A stretch of DNA of 64,000 nucleotides from the NCBI GenBank assembly GCA_964429695.1, contig CAYSCS010000079.1:1-64000 (forward strand), read 5' to 3'. Positions within the stretch are counted from its first letter, which is position 1, and each line of letters begins with the position of its first letter. Below are positions 43,581-52,845 of this stretch, one piece after another. The position numbers and the translations under genes are program-made. This DNA comes from CAYSCS01 sp964429695 (GTDB lineage: Bacteria; Acidobacteriota; Aminicenantia; Aminicenantales; Aminicenantaceae). The notes beneath the pieces are model-generated. The model was not told where the DNA came from and made no database searches. It worked only from the letters and a program-made list of their open reading frames with translations.

Positions 43581-44699
43581 ATGGAAAAGACAAGGATTGC
43601 CTTGATCGGACCTGTAATGTGTAACTCTGGGATTTCTTCAGTAGTGGATACGTTGCTCCAGAGTAAGATTCTTGCAGAGAATTATAAGTTTGAAAAATTT
43701 AATTCATCAAATTACAGGGATAGCCAGCCCCTGGTTAATTTTTTATCATTTTGGAAATCATTCATTAAGTATTTTTATTTTTTAGTACGGAGAAGGATAA
43801 GCATTGCTCATATTCATTCCTCCCATGGGAAAAGTTTTTATCGAAAATTCTTTTTCGTCCTCGTTTCTTCTTTATTTAAGGTAAAGACTATCTTTCACCT
43901 TCATTCCAGTTTGTTCGATGAGTTTTTTATCTCAGCCGAAGGAATAAGGAAAAAGCTGATTGAATATGTTTTTAGAAAGGCAGATGCTGTTATCACCCTT
44001 TGTGAGGATTGGAGAGAGAAATTGGAAATGAAATACCGGCTTGGGAAACACCTGGTTATATACAATCCGGTTTCCTTAACTGAAAGAGAAGTGAGAGATA
44101 ATAGAGAAAGAAAGTCAGGGCTAATTCTTTTTTTAGGTTTTTTGATAAAGACAAAAGGCATCTATGACCTGATAGAGATTGCTAAAAGATTGAGTGAAGA
44201 GAAGGTGCCTTGCAAGTTATTAGTCTGCGGAAAGGGCAGAGAAGAGAAAAGTTTTCTCCAGAAAATAAAAGAAAATTCATTGAAAAACGTAGAATTTAAA
44301 GGTTGGGTTTCGGGTCAAGAAAAAACAAAGATTCTTAAGGAGTCTGAAATATTCTTCCTGCCCTCATACCAGGAAGGAATTCCCATGGCTCTCCTCGAAG
44401 CCATGAGCTATGGTTTGCCCATCATCTCAACAAGGGTTGGAGGAATACCCGAGGTGGTGAGAGAAGGAGAAAATGGCTATCTACTCCAACCTGGAGACAT
44501 AAATGGGTTTGTTAAAAGGATTAGAAGTCTCCTTGGAGACCAAGAAAGAAAAGAATCATTCGGCAAGAGAAGCAGAAGCCTTGCTGAAAGATTCGAAAAG
44601 GAACTTATTTCTAAAGAGCATTTAAAGCTCTATGAAAGCCTCTTAGGTAGGGTTAGAAATGAAGCAAATAATTCAGAACTATCGCACAGGAAAACTTGA
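43581..44699 (+). CDS. Glycosyltransferase family 4
   Basis: 372-residue GT-B enzyme: TRIALIGPVMCNSGISSVVD, HIHSSHGKSFYRK, donor domain LFLGFLIKTKGIYDLIEI, LLVCGKGREEKS, and the signature PSYQEGIPMALLEAMSYGLPIIST (both Glu present). The 3' end overlaps the oxidoreductase gene by 41 bp in another frame. Confidence 0.91.
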   Translation: MEKTRIALIGPVMCNSGISSVVDTLLQSKILAENYKFEKFNSSNYRDSQPLVNFLSFWKSFIKYFYFLVRRRISIAHIHSSHGKSFYRKFFFVLVSSLFKVKTIFHLHSSLFDEFFISAEGIRKKLIEYVFRKADAVITLCEDWREKLEMKYRLGKHLVIYNPVSLTEREVRDNRERKSGLILFLGFLIKTKGIYDLIEIAKRLSEEKVPCKLLVCGKGREEKSFLQKIKENSLKNVEFKGWVSGQEKTKILKESEIFFLPSYQEGIPMALLEAMSYGLPIISTRVGGIPEVVREGENGYLLQPGDINGFVKRIRSLLGDQERKESFGKRSRSLAERFEKELISKEHLKLYESLLGRVRNEANNSELSHRKT

Positions 44700-46827
44700 A
44701 ATAAAGGAAGTTCCACCCCCCATGTTAAGGAAAGGGGGTGCAATTGTCAGGGCTCTCTTCTCTCTTATCAGCCCCGGTACTGAGAGGGCAACAATGGAGA
44801 TTTCAAAGAAATCTCTTCTGGGAAAAGCAAGGGCTCGACCTGACCTTGTTAGACAGGTTATTTCTACCGCCAAAAGGGTGGGAGTAAAAAAAACAATCGA
44901 GATAGTCATGGATCGTCTTAATACTCCTGTTCCCTTGGGATATAGCCTCTCCGGGATTGTAGAGGAACTTTCTTCAGAAGTAACAGGAGTGGGTGTTGGA
45001 GACCTCGTAGCGTGCGCAGGGGCAGGTTATGCAAGTCATGCCGAGGTTGTCTTTGTCCCTATTAATCTCTTAGTTAAAGTTCCTGAAGGGGTAAGTGAGG
45101 AAGAAGCAGCCTTTACTACTTTAGGAAGCATAGCCTTACATGGCGTAAGGCAGGCAAATTTGAGTATAGGTGATAGAGTAGGAGTGATTGGATTGGGTCT
45201 TGTAGGTCAAATAACAGTGGCCCTGCTTAAGCTCCATGGGTGCCAAGTGTTAGGAGTTGATCTCAGAGAATATGCCGTTGAGGCCTCCCAAAAAATGGGC
45301 ATAGACTTGGGCTTGTTGAGGAACCTCCCAGGGTTTCATGAAAAGGTAAGAGAATTTTCAGGAGGAAAGGGATTGGATGCAGTCATCATTACCGCAAGCA
45401 GTCATTCGAACGACCCCTTTGAGCTCGCTTCAGAATTGTTAAGGGACAGAGGCACATTAGTTATAGTAGGTGGAATAAAGATGGAGATAGAAAAGTCAAT
45501 TTCAAGCCTTTTCTATCAAAAAGAAATTGAAATCAAGTTTTCACGATCCTATGGGCCCGGAAGATATGACCCCAACTACGAGGAGAAAGGAATAGATTAC
45601 CCAATTGGATATGTTCGCTGGACTGAAAAACGAAACATGGAATGTTTTCTTGAAATAGTCTCTTCACGCAAGATTGATTTGAGTACTTTGATCACCCATG
45701 TTTTTCCCTTTGATCAGGCGATTGAAGCTTATAAGCTCATAAGCTCTCAAGAGCCATTTCTTGGTGTGCTTTTAAAATATCAGGAAAAAAAAGAGAAAGA
45801 AAAGATTACACCCACTTTAATCCTAAAGGCCACTCCTCTTTCTGGGAAAATAGGAGTTGGGGTATTAGGAGCGGGACATTTTGCTCAATCTAATCTCCTC
45901 CCCTATCTCAAAAAGATTTCAGATGTGGAACTAGTGGGTCTTTGTACTTCAAGGGGTATAATGAGCCAAAGTGTGGGCGAAAAATTTGGATTCGCCTATT
46001 GTACTCAGGATCCTCATCAAATATTGAATGATGAGAGGATTAAGGTAGTTTTCATTGCTACTCGGCATGATTCTCATGGGAAGTATGTGATAGAAGCTCT
46101 CAAGAGAAAAAAACATGTTTTTGTAGAGAAACCTCTTACCCTCGATGAAGAAGAGCTCAGGGAAATAATTCATGCCTATGAGCTGTCGCGGCATGAGCAG
46201 GCCCTCCATCTTATGGTAGGTTATAACCGAAGATTTGCTCCACTGAGTTTAAAATTGAGAAGTGTCTTTGAAGAAATCAATAGTCCGTTGCTCATTATTT
46301 ACAGAGTCAATGCTGGATACCTTTCTCCTGAAAGCTGGTATCAAGACCCTGCTCAGGGGGGAAGGCTGGTTGGAGAGTGTTGTCATTTTATAGATTTCGC
46401 TCAATTTCTATCTTGCTCTTACCCCATTCGAGTAGTGTCTTATGGAATTCTTGATAAGGATAAACCATCTTTTCTCTGCGATAATTTGATCATCCTCATT
46501 CAAATGAAGAATGATTCCTTAGCCTCTATCCTCTATACTTCGATGGGAGATCCATCTCTTCCAAAAGAAAGAATTGAGGTTTTTGCAGGTGCTTCCTCTG
46601 CAATTTTGGATGATTTTAAATCATTGCTCTGCTATAGAGAGGGAAAGAAGAAAAAATACAGACAAATTCCCCAAGATAAAGGACACAGAGCAGAAATAGA
46701 AATTTTCGTAAGAGCGATAAAGCAAGGTGATGCTTCCCCGATTGAATTTGAAACTTTAGTAAAGACATCTCGAACTACCTTTGCTGCCCTAGAGAGTTTA
46801 AAGAGCAGAAAGCCAGTTGAATTATGA
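44659..46827 (+). CDS. Bi-domain oxidoreductase (MDR dehydrogenase fused to Gfo/Idh/MocA)
   Basis: 722-residue fusion. Residues 1-375 form a zinc-type MDR dehydrogenase-like module (SPGTERATMEISKKSL; IGLGLVGQITVALL as Rossmann loop; RSYGPGRYDPNYEEKGIDYP). Residues 390-722 form a Gfo/Idh/MocA module (VGVLGAGHFAQSNLLPYL; HVFVEKPLTLDEEEL with the EKP motif; GYNRRFAPLS; GGRLVGECCHFIDF). This fusion is known from polysaccharide loci, usually next to a heparinase II/III-family gene as here. The activity is not established; it may oxidise and reduce a nucleotide sugar in one protein. The MDR part lacks the GHE zinc motif. Confidence 0.92.
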   Translation: MKQIIQNYRTGKLEIKEVPPPMLRKGGAIVRALFSLISPGTERATMEISKKSLLGKARARPDLVRQVISTAKRVGVKKTIEIVMDRLNTPVPLGYSLSGIVEELSSEVTGVGVGDLVACAGAGYASHAEVVFVPINLLVKVPEGVSEEEAAFTTLGSIALHGVRQANLSIGDRVGVIGLGLVGQITVALLKLHGCQVLGVDLREYAVEASQKMGIDLGLLRNLPGFHEKVREFSGGKGLDAVIITASSHSNDPFELASELLRDRGTLVIVGGIKMEIEKSISSLFYQKEIEIKFSRSYGPGRYDPNYEEKGIDYPIGYVRWTEKRNMECFLEIVSSRKIDLSTLITHVFPFDQAIEAYKLISSQEPFLGVLLKYQEKKEKEKITPTLILKATPLSGKIGVGVLGAGHFAQSNLLPYLKKISDVELVGLCTSRGIMSQSVGEKFGFAYCTQDPHQILNDERIKVVFIATRHDSHGKYVIEALKRKKHVFVEKPLTLDEEELREIIHAYELSRHEQALHLMVGYNRRFAPLSLKLRSVFEEINSPLLIIYRVNAGYLSPESWYQDPAQGGRLVGECCHFIDFAQFLSCSYPIRVVSYGILDKDKPSFLCDNLIILIQMKNDSLASILYTSMGDPSLPKERIEVFAGASSAILDDFKSLLCYREGKKKKYRQIPQDKGHRAEIEIFVRAIKQGDASPIEFETLVKTSRTTFAALESLKSRKPVEL

Positions 46828-46886
46828 ACTTTTTATGTGGATGAAAGTCGATTGCATAGTTTTTTGGAAGACCTTAATTTTAAAAA

Positions 46887-48872
46887 ATGAGAATGCTTAG
46901 CTTAATTAATAAGATGAGTAGCCTGAACTGGTACTTCTGGAGGATAAGAAAAATTTCAATTCTTGAATACCCCTATAGAATTAATCAATTAATTAAAAGA
47001 AGGGTCGATAAATTAAGAGTTCATAAACCTTTCATGCACGAATTTCGACCTCTGAAAGCTTTATTTTCAGGGAGGGATTTTTCAGATATTTTAGAATATT
47101 TTCCTCAGCTGGAGGAGAAAATTCTCAACAAGGCAGAAGACATTCTCAATCATAGATTCGAAATATTTGGAATACAAAAACATTTCGGGGAAAAGATTGA
47201 TTGGCATCTTGATCCCAAGACAGAGAAATCATGGCCGATGAAGTTTTGGGGCGATATCGACTACAGAAATGGAAAAACATACGGGGGAATAAAATTTGCC
47301 TGGGAATTGAACCGTCTCCATCATTTTCCTCAGCTTGCGCTTGCTTTTTTAATTTCTGGAAGAGCCGAATATAAAGAGGAGATATTTCGTCAGATGCGCT
47401 CATGGATGCTCTCTAATCCATATCCTCAAGGAATCAACTGGATTATGGGGATCGAATCGGGGATAAGAATCGTAAATGTTTTTTTCACTTTTAAATTTTT
47501 AGGTGAAGAAGGGATCCCTTCCCCAGAATTTAGCCTGATTAATGAATTCATGTTTCAACATGCAAGACATATTTTTCGATTTCCTTCAAAGTATTCATCC
47601 TCTGCAAACCATTCCCTGGCAGAGGCGCTGGGATTATTTGTTTCCGGGGCATATTTTTCAGGGATGAAGAAGTCTCGAAAATGGAAAATTTTTGGAAAAA
47701 AAGTGCTTGAGAAGGAAGTCTTGCGTCAAGTTTATCCTGATGGAAGTCACTTTGAACACTCTATCTTCTATCTTCAATTCGTTCTTGACATTTTTTTGGT
47801 TTATTATCTTCTCTGCAAAGAGATGGATGAAGAACTACCTCCCTTCTTTGAAAAAAGGTTGAAATCAGCGTTTAACTTTATTTCTCATCTTTTAGATAAA
47901 GAAGGGAATTATCCTCAAATTGGAGATGAAGATGAGGGGTATCTTTTGAAACTCTGGTTCGGGAGACATAACAACTTTGTTTCCCTTCTCAACACGGGAG
48001 CCGTGCTCTTTTCAGAACCGACTTGGATACAGGAAAATGCTGAGTATGACTTAAAAACTTTTTTACTCCTAGGAAAAGAATCGAAGAAGATATGGGATGA
48101 ATTGAGGAAGAAAAAAAAACATTTTTCTTTTGAGGCTAATTATTTTCGGAACTCGGGTTTAGCCGTTATTAGAGATAGAAGTGAGCTTGATATCCTTTTT
48201 GTGGGTAATAGCGGTCCTTTGGGAATGCGTCCCCTCGCTGCCCACGGTCATTCGGACGCTCTGAGTTTTTGGATTTCAGTGAAGGGAAGGCAGATGTTTG
48301 TTGACCCAGGAACATATCTCTATCATGGTGGGGGCAGATGGAGGTCATATTTTCGTTCTACATCTGCCCATAATACGATCAGGGTAGATCAAAGAGACCA
48401 GGCGACTATCGTAGCCGACTTTATATTTAAAGATTTCTATAGAATTGAAGATGTATTTTTCAAGGAATTTAGGGATGTGGTGGTTTGGTGTGCCACTCAT
48501 AATGGTTATTTGCGCTTAACTGACCCTGTTTGGCATAAGCGAGAAGTTTTCTATTGGAAGAAAGAAAAATTACTAGAAATCATAGATAATATTATTTGTA
48601 AGAAGGAACATCTCCTTGAGATATTCTTTCATTTTCATCCTGAATGTTGTGTTGTTGGCGGAGAAGATGGTTGTTTCATAACGTCAAATGGAGCGAAGGC
48701 TAGATTAAAATTAGATTCTGGGTGGAGAAGAAAAATATTAGTCAAGGGTAGCTTTAATCCCTTTGGAGGATGGTATTCATCTAGTTTTAATCGTGTTCAG
48801 GAATCGTTTACTCTCGTTGCAGAGGCAAAGATAAGTGGAAATAAATCTTATAAGACTGAAATAATTTTTTGA
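46887..48872 (+). CDS. Heparinase II/III family protein (alginate-lyase-like plus beta-sandwich)
   Basis: 661 residues: an N-terminal alpha/alpha toroid (about 90-400; GINWIMGIESGIRIVN, SSANHSLAEALG with the Asn/His pair, DGSHFEHSIFYL with a catalytic-type Tyr) and a C-terminal heparinase II/III-like beta-sheet domain (about 420-640; HGHSDALSFWISVKG, DPGTYLYHG, STSAHNTIRVD). These are polysaccharide lyase folds acting on uronate-containing chains. There is no signal peptide in the first 30 residues. In such loci the protein, paired with the bi-domain oxidoreductase, is thought to act in synthesis or trimming of a uronic acid polymer. True substrate unknown. Confidence 0.88.
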   Translation: MRMLSLINKMSSLNWYFWRIRKISILEYPYRINQLIKRRVDKLRVHKPFMHEFRPLKALFSGRDFSDILEYFPQLEEKILNKAEDILNHRFEIFGIQKHFGEKIDWHLDPKTEKSWPMKFWGDIDYRNGKTYGGIKFAWELNRLHHFPQLALAFLISGRAEYKEEIFRQMRSWMLSNPYPQGINWIMGIESGIRIVNVFFTFKFLGEEGIPSPEFSLINEFMFQHARHIFRFPSKYSSSANHSLAEALGLFVSGAYFSGMKKSRKWKIFGKKVLEKEVLRQVYPDGSHFEHSIFYLQFVLDIFLVYYLLCKEMDEELPPFFEKRLKSAFNFISHLLDKEGNYPQIGDEDEGYLLKLWFGRHNNFVSLLNTGAVLFSEPTWIQENAEYDLKTFLLLGKESKKIWDELRKKKKHFSFEANYFRNSGLAVIRDRSELDILFVGNSGPLGMRPLAAHGHSDALSFWISVKGRQMFVDPGTYLYHGGGRWRSYFRSTSAHNTIRVDQRDQATIVADFIFKDFYRIEDVFFKEFRDVVVWCATHNGYLRLTDPVWHKREVFYWKKEKLLEIIDNIICKKEHLLEIFFHFHPECCVVGGEDGCFITSNGAKARLKLDSGWRRKILVKGSFNPFGGWYSSSFNRVQESFTLVAEAKISGNKSYKTEIIF

Positions 48873-48881
48873 GATAAAAAA

Positions 48882-50171
48882 TTGGAGCTTTTGAACATTT
48901 TTTGGATAAAGAAGTCAAAAAAGAAAAAACAGGACAAATTAAAAAGGAAAAAAGCAAAAAAGGCTCTGATTTTCATTGAAGACGGTTCTTTCACTTATGA
49001 TAACAGAGTTAGACGAGAGGCACAGACGCTCATTGAAGCAGGATGGTTTCTTTCTGTGATCTCCCCGAGAAGTGATGTTGACCCTTGGGTGAGGAAAATT
49101 AACAAGAGACTTTATCTCTATTTTTATCCAAAGCCCACTTTTAAATCTCTTTATGGCCACATCTTAGAAACATTATTTTCTCTATTTCTTGGGACCTTGC
49201 TTTCTATTTGGGTCTTGATTAGACATGGATTCTCAGTCTTTCATGCCTGTAATCCTATGGATATCGTGTGGATGATTGCCTTACCTTATAAAATACTGGG
49301 AAAGAAATTTATTTATGATCAACATGACCTTGTTCCTGAGTTAATCTTGACCAGAGATGTGAAGAAAAGAAAGAGCTTACTCCTCAAAATGATTTTATTT
49401 TTTGAAAAACAGTCTTATCGACTGGCTGATTGTATCATTGTGGTTAATGAGTCATTTCGAAAAATTGCAATTTCAAGGGGGCAAAAACCAGAAGAAAAGA
49501 TATTCGTAGTGAGGAATGGCCCCGATTTAAACAACTTTAAGATTGTTCCTCCCAAGAAAATAAGAAAGCCTGTGGGGGAATTGTGGGTTGGTTATCTGGG
49601 AAACATGAACCCACAAGACGGAGTTGAAAATCTGTTGAAAGCAGCTCATCTCATTTTGAAAAAACACTTAAGGAAAGATATGAAATTCATTCTTATTGGC
49701 GGTGGGAGCTCTTTTCCCGAGATTTTAAAAGAATCAAAAAAATTGAAAATAAACAATGCAGTGATATTTACAGGAAAGCTGTATGGGGAAGAGCTACTTG
49801 AAATCCTATCAGCATGCGATATCTGCGTCCAACCCGATCCTTTAAATCCATTGAACGATATCTCCACAATGAATAAGGCACTTGAATACATGGCACTTGA
49901 AAAACCAGTTGTCGCCTTTGATTTGAAGGAAACGAGGGTCTCATGTGGAGATGCAGCTTTGTATGTTACTCCCAATGATGTGGAAGAATTGGCGGAAAAG
50001 ATATTGATTCTTGCTGATAATCCCCGGCTAAGGGAGTACTTGGGGAAAAAGGGGAGGGAAAGAGTAGAAAGAGGTTTTTCTTGGGCTTATTCTGCCCCCA
50101 ATCTCATCCTCGCCTATGAGAGAGCACTTAATCCCAGAGAAGGATGGAGAGAAAGAGGTTTAGAAAGTTAG
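48882..50171 (+). CDS. Glycosyltransferase family 4
   Basis: 429 residues with a lysine-rich N-terminal extension (SKKKKQDKLKRKKAKKALI) before the fold; KALIFIEDGSFTYDNRVRREAQTL is the typical start of glucuronosyl-type GT4 proteins of capsule loci. Then IYDQHDLVPE, donor domain VGYLGNMNPQDGVENLLKA, and NKALEYMALEKPVVAFD. The start is TTG at 48882, nine bases after the heparinase gene's stop; a later start inside the basic stretch is possible. Confidence 0.87.
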   Translation: MELLNIFWIKKSKKKKQDKLKRKKAKKALIFIEDGSFTYDNRVRREAQTLIEAGWFLSVISPRSDVDPWVRKINKRLYLYFYPKPTFKSLYGHILETLFSLFLGTLLSIWVLIRHGFSVFHACNPMDIVWMIALPYKILGKKFIYDQHDLVPELILTRDVKKRKSLLLKMILFFEKQSYRLADCIIVVNESFRKIAISRGQKPEEKIFVVRNGPDLNNFKIVPPKKIRKPVGELWVGYLGNMNPQDGVENLLKAAHLILKKHLRKDMKFILIGGGSSFPEILKESKKLKINNAVIFTGKLYGEELLEILSACDICVQPDPLNPLNDISTMNKALEYMALEKPVVAFDLKETRVSCGDAALYVTPNDVEELAEKILILADNPRLREYLGKKGRERVERGFSWAYSAPNLILAYERALNPREGWRERGLES

Positions 50172-50359
50172 ATGTTGATGGAAGAAGGAATTAAAGGTTT
50201 TTCTTCTGGATGGGAAGTTTTGCTTTTTATCTCTCGAAAATTAGTTTTTAAGCTTTAAGGTTGAATTTTATATCTATATGTAATATAAAAAATTAATAGA
50301 GAAAGGGAAAGGAAGGTTAATCTCTAATTCTCCCTTTAGAAATTGAAAAGGATGACGAT

Positions 50360-51523
50360 ATGTATGATGTAATCATCATAGGTGCTGGACCAAGCGGACT
50401 TAACTCTGCAAGGAGATTGGCCAAAAAGGGGCTGGATATTTTAGTTTTAGAAAAAAAGGAAAAAATAGGGAGTCATGTTGTTTGCACTGGAATCGTGAGT
50501 GTTGACGCTTTCACTGAATTTGGCCTTTCTCCAAGTTCCATCTTGTTACCAATAGACAAGATAAAGTGGGTCTCACCAAGAGGTAATGAGCTTTTGTATG
50601 AACACCCGCGGCCTTTTGCTTATGTGGTTGATAGAGAGAAATTTGATAAGAACCTTTATGAAGAAGCGAAGCTTTTGGGAGTGGATGTTATTCTTCACAG
50701 TGAAGTTGTGGATATCGTTTATAGAGATGGTTATCTAGAAGTGGAGGTTATGAGAGAAAAAAAGTATAAACAAAAATTCCGTGCTCAAATAGTAATAATT
50801 GCTTCGGGTATAGATTATCGTTTGAATAAAAAGCTAGGACTTGGTATCCCGAGAAATTTTCTTTACGCTGTCCAGGCAGAGCTCAATCTCGAAGAGTTTG
50901 TTTTTCCCCATGTCTTTGTGGGAAGGGAGATCGCCAAGGGCGCCTTTGCTTGGGCTGTGCCAATAAAAAATTCTATGGTAAGAATTGGTTTGATGACAGA
51001 GGAAAATTCAAAGGAGTGTTTTAAGAGGCTGCTGAAAAAATATTTTCCGTTTGAGGTAAATAATCTAGATAAAGCCAACATTCAATATAAAACAATTGCC
51101 CAAGGAATAGTGTCTCCCACATACGGAAGGAGAGTCTTGAGCGTAGGAGAAGCGGCGGCTCAAGTTAAGACGACGACGGGAGGAGGAATCTATTTCGGTC
51201 TTCTTTGTTCAGAAATTGCTTCTCAGGTTGTGAATAGATTGTTTGAGATTGGTAATTTTGAGAAAAGCGAACTGAGTGAATATGAGAGGTTGTGGAAAAA
51301 AGCTATCCAGAAAGAAATAATTGTAGGCTATTATACAAGAAAGATTTGCGGGAAATTCAGTGATAATCAGATTGACAAGATGTTTAAAATTGCCCAGAGT
51401 GACGGTGTCATTCCTCTAATAAAAGAAAGAGGTGATTTTGACTGGCACAGTGGTCTACTTTTAACTTTGATGAAGAGAATCCCTGTTTTTCAAATGATAA
51501 AGACCTGTTTCGAAAGAGAATAA
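50360..51523 (+). CDS. Geranylgeranyl-reductase-like FAD-dependent oxidoreductase
   Basis: 387 residues. FAD-binding Rossmann motif DVIIIGAGPSGLNSARRLA at the N-terminus, KIGSHVVCTGIVS (contains the Cys position conserved in many GGR-family proteins), and VLSVGEAAAQVKTTTGGGIYFGL, the second FAD motif. The family reduces isoprenoid double bonds (chlorophyll side chain, archaeal lipids, menaquinone) but also includes halogenase-like and other monooxygenases. Placed between a glycosyltransferase and the outer-membrane export gene, it could saturate the polyprenyl carrier of the polysaccharide. A 188-base AT-rich gap precedes it. Family is firm, function inferred. Confidence 0.82.
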   Translation: MYDVIIIGAGPSGLNSARRLAKKGLDILVLEKKEKIGSHVVCTGIVSVDAFTEFGLSPSSILLPIDKIKWVSPRGNELLYEHPRPFAYVVDREKFDKNLYEEAKLLGVDVILHSEVVDIVYRDGYLEVEVMREKKYKQKFRAQIVIIASGIDYRLNKKLGLGIPRNFLYAVQAELNLEEFVFPHVFVGREIAKGAFAWAVPIKNSMVRIGLMTEENSKECFKRLLKKYFPFEVNNLDKANIQYKTIAQGIVSPTYGRRVLSVGEAAAQVKTTTGGGIYFGLLCSEIASQVVNRLFEIGNFEKSELSEYERLWKKAIQKEIIVGYYTRKICGKFSDNQIDKMFKIAQSDGVIPLIKERGDFDWHSGLLLTLMKRIPVFQMIKTCFERE

Positions 51524-51541
51524 AAAGAGTAAATCCCCAAG

Positions 51542-52810
51542 ATGAAAAAAAGTAAATTAAGTATTTTCGTCTTTATGTTTTTATCTTTTATGACTTCAAG
51601 TTACATTTGTGCGCAAAGTTATCGAGCATTTAGAGCCGATGTAAGCCAAATTTTAGAAAGGGCAAGATGGCAAATAGGCCCTTTTCGTGTTCATCCAGGC
51701 ATAGAACTTAGAGACATTGGATACGATGATAATGTATATTTAGAGCCAGAGGATAGAGAGCCAGTCTCTGACTATACTGGCACATTTTCCGGCTATCTCA
51801 ACGTTTACATGCTTTACAAGAATTGGCTCATATTTTCACTCTCAGAAAATCCTGAGTATGTTTATTTTATATCCGAAAAAAATCAGAGGGCATTCAATAA
51901 CAGCTTAAGTCCTGGTCTGAGGGTTCTTTTGTTCCAGCGCTTTGTTCTAAGCGGAAATTATAGTTTTCGAAGAGCTAAAAGAAGAGCATCAAGTGAATTT
52001 GAAATCCCTGCCACCGAAGAGTTTGAAGCTTATCACGGTAGTTTTTTTTATGAAAGCCCCAGATTGACTTCCGTAGGTATTTCCTGGTCATCTGAAAAAA
52101 TAAATTATGAAGATATAATTCCTCCTGGGTGGGACATTGAGCTTTCTAAGGCTTTGAATCGGACCACAAAGACAATTCATTTTGAAATTTATTATATGGT
52201 CTTCTCTCAGAGTTTTTTATTTTTTTCCCTGGGTTATTCAGGCTTTGAATTTGAAAATGTTGAATCGAGATGGAGAGATTCTTATTCTTATGACGCTCTG
52301 ACCGGGATTCGATTTCCGCTTTTGGGAAGAGCAAGAGGAACCATTTCTTTGGGCTACAGGAGGCTAGTCCCGAGACAAAAGTCTCTTCAGAGGTTTACAG
52401 GAATGATCGGGAATACAAGTTTTGATTTTAGAACTGGCAGATTTGCTTTTCGTCTTCGATATAATAGGGATTTTCAGTTTTCATTCGCCAGAGGAAACGC
52501 TTATTTTGTGGAAAATAATTTTGGAGTGGGATTATCTTTTTATCTAAGTCATTTTCTTAGATTAGATTATGATTTTAATTTGGGAATAAATAATTATCCT
52601 GAGCTTTTCTCTCTCATTAGACCTGATGGAAGGTTAGTTGAAATAAAGAGAAGGGACACGTTCGAAATCCATGCTTCAGGCTTAGTTTTCAGGGTATTCA
52701 GGAATATAGGCATCGGTATGGTATTAAATTTCTGGCAAAGAGAATCTAACTATCTGCTTGAACCGAGAGAGAGATGGTTTTTGGGAGGCCGCATTGGCTA
52801 TGAATTTTGA
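51542..52810 (+). CDS. Outer-membrane beta-barrel protein of the polysaccharide export system
   Basis: 422 residues with a signal peptide (MKKSKLSIFVFMFLSFMTSS, cleavage near ICAQS). The mature part consists of alternating amphipathic strands rich in aromatic residues, begins HPGIELRDIGYDDNVYLEP and ends in Phe (GGRIGYEF), as outer-membrane barrels do. Resembles the putative beta-barrel porin 2 (BBP2_2) family found in exopolysaccharide loci. Predicted role: outer-membrane conduit or partner for the Wza-like protein. It is followed after 35 bases by the tyrosine kinase. Confidence 0.82.
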   Translation: MKKSKLSIFVFMFLSFMTSSYICAQSYRAFRADVSQILERARWQIGPFRVHPGIELRDIGYDDNVYLEPEDREPVSDYTGTFSGYLNVYMLYKNWLIFSLSENPEYVYFISEKNQRAFNNSLSPGLRVLLFQRFVLSGNYSFRRAKRRASSEFEIPATEEFEAYHGSFFYESPRLTSVGISWSSEKINYEDIIPPGWDIELSKALNRTTKTIHFEIYYMVFSQSFLFFSLGYSGFEFENVESRWRDSYSYDALTGIRFPLLGRARGTISLGYRRLVPRQKSLQRFTGMIGNTSFDFRTGRFAFRLRYNRDFQFSFARGNAYFVENNFGVGLSFYLSHFLRLDYDFNLGINNYPELFSLIRPDGRLVEIKRRDTFEIHASGLVFRVFRNIGIGMVLNFWQRESNYLLEPRERWFLGGRIGYEF

Positions 52811-52845
52811 ATTTAACTCAATTTATTTAATATATTTAGATAGGG

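Noticed and set aside
50172..50255. Short frame right after the glycosyltransferase gene at 48882-50171
   Set aside because: About 28 codons, no ribosome site and no features.
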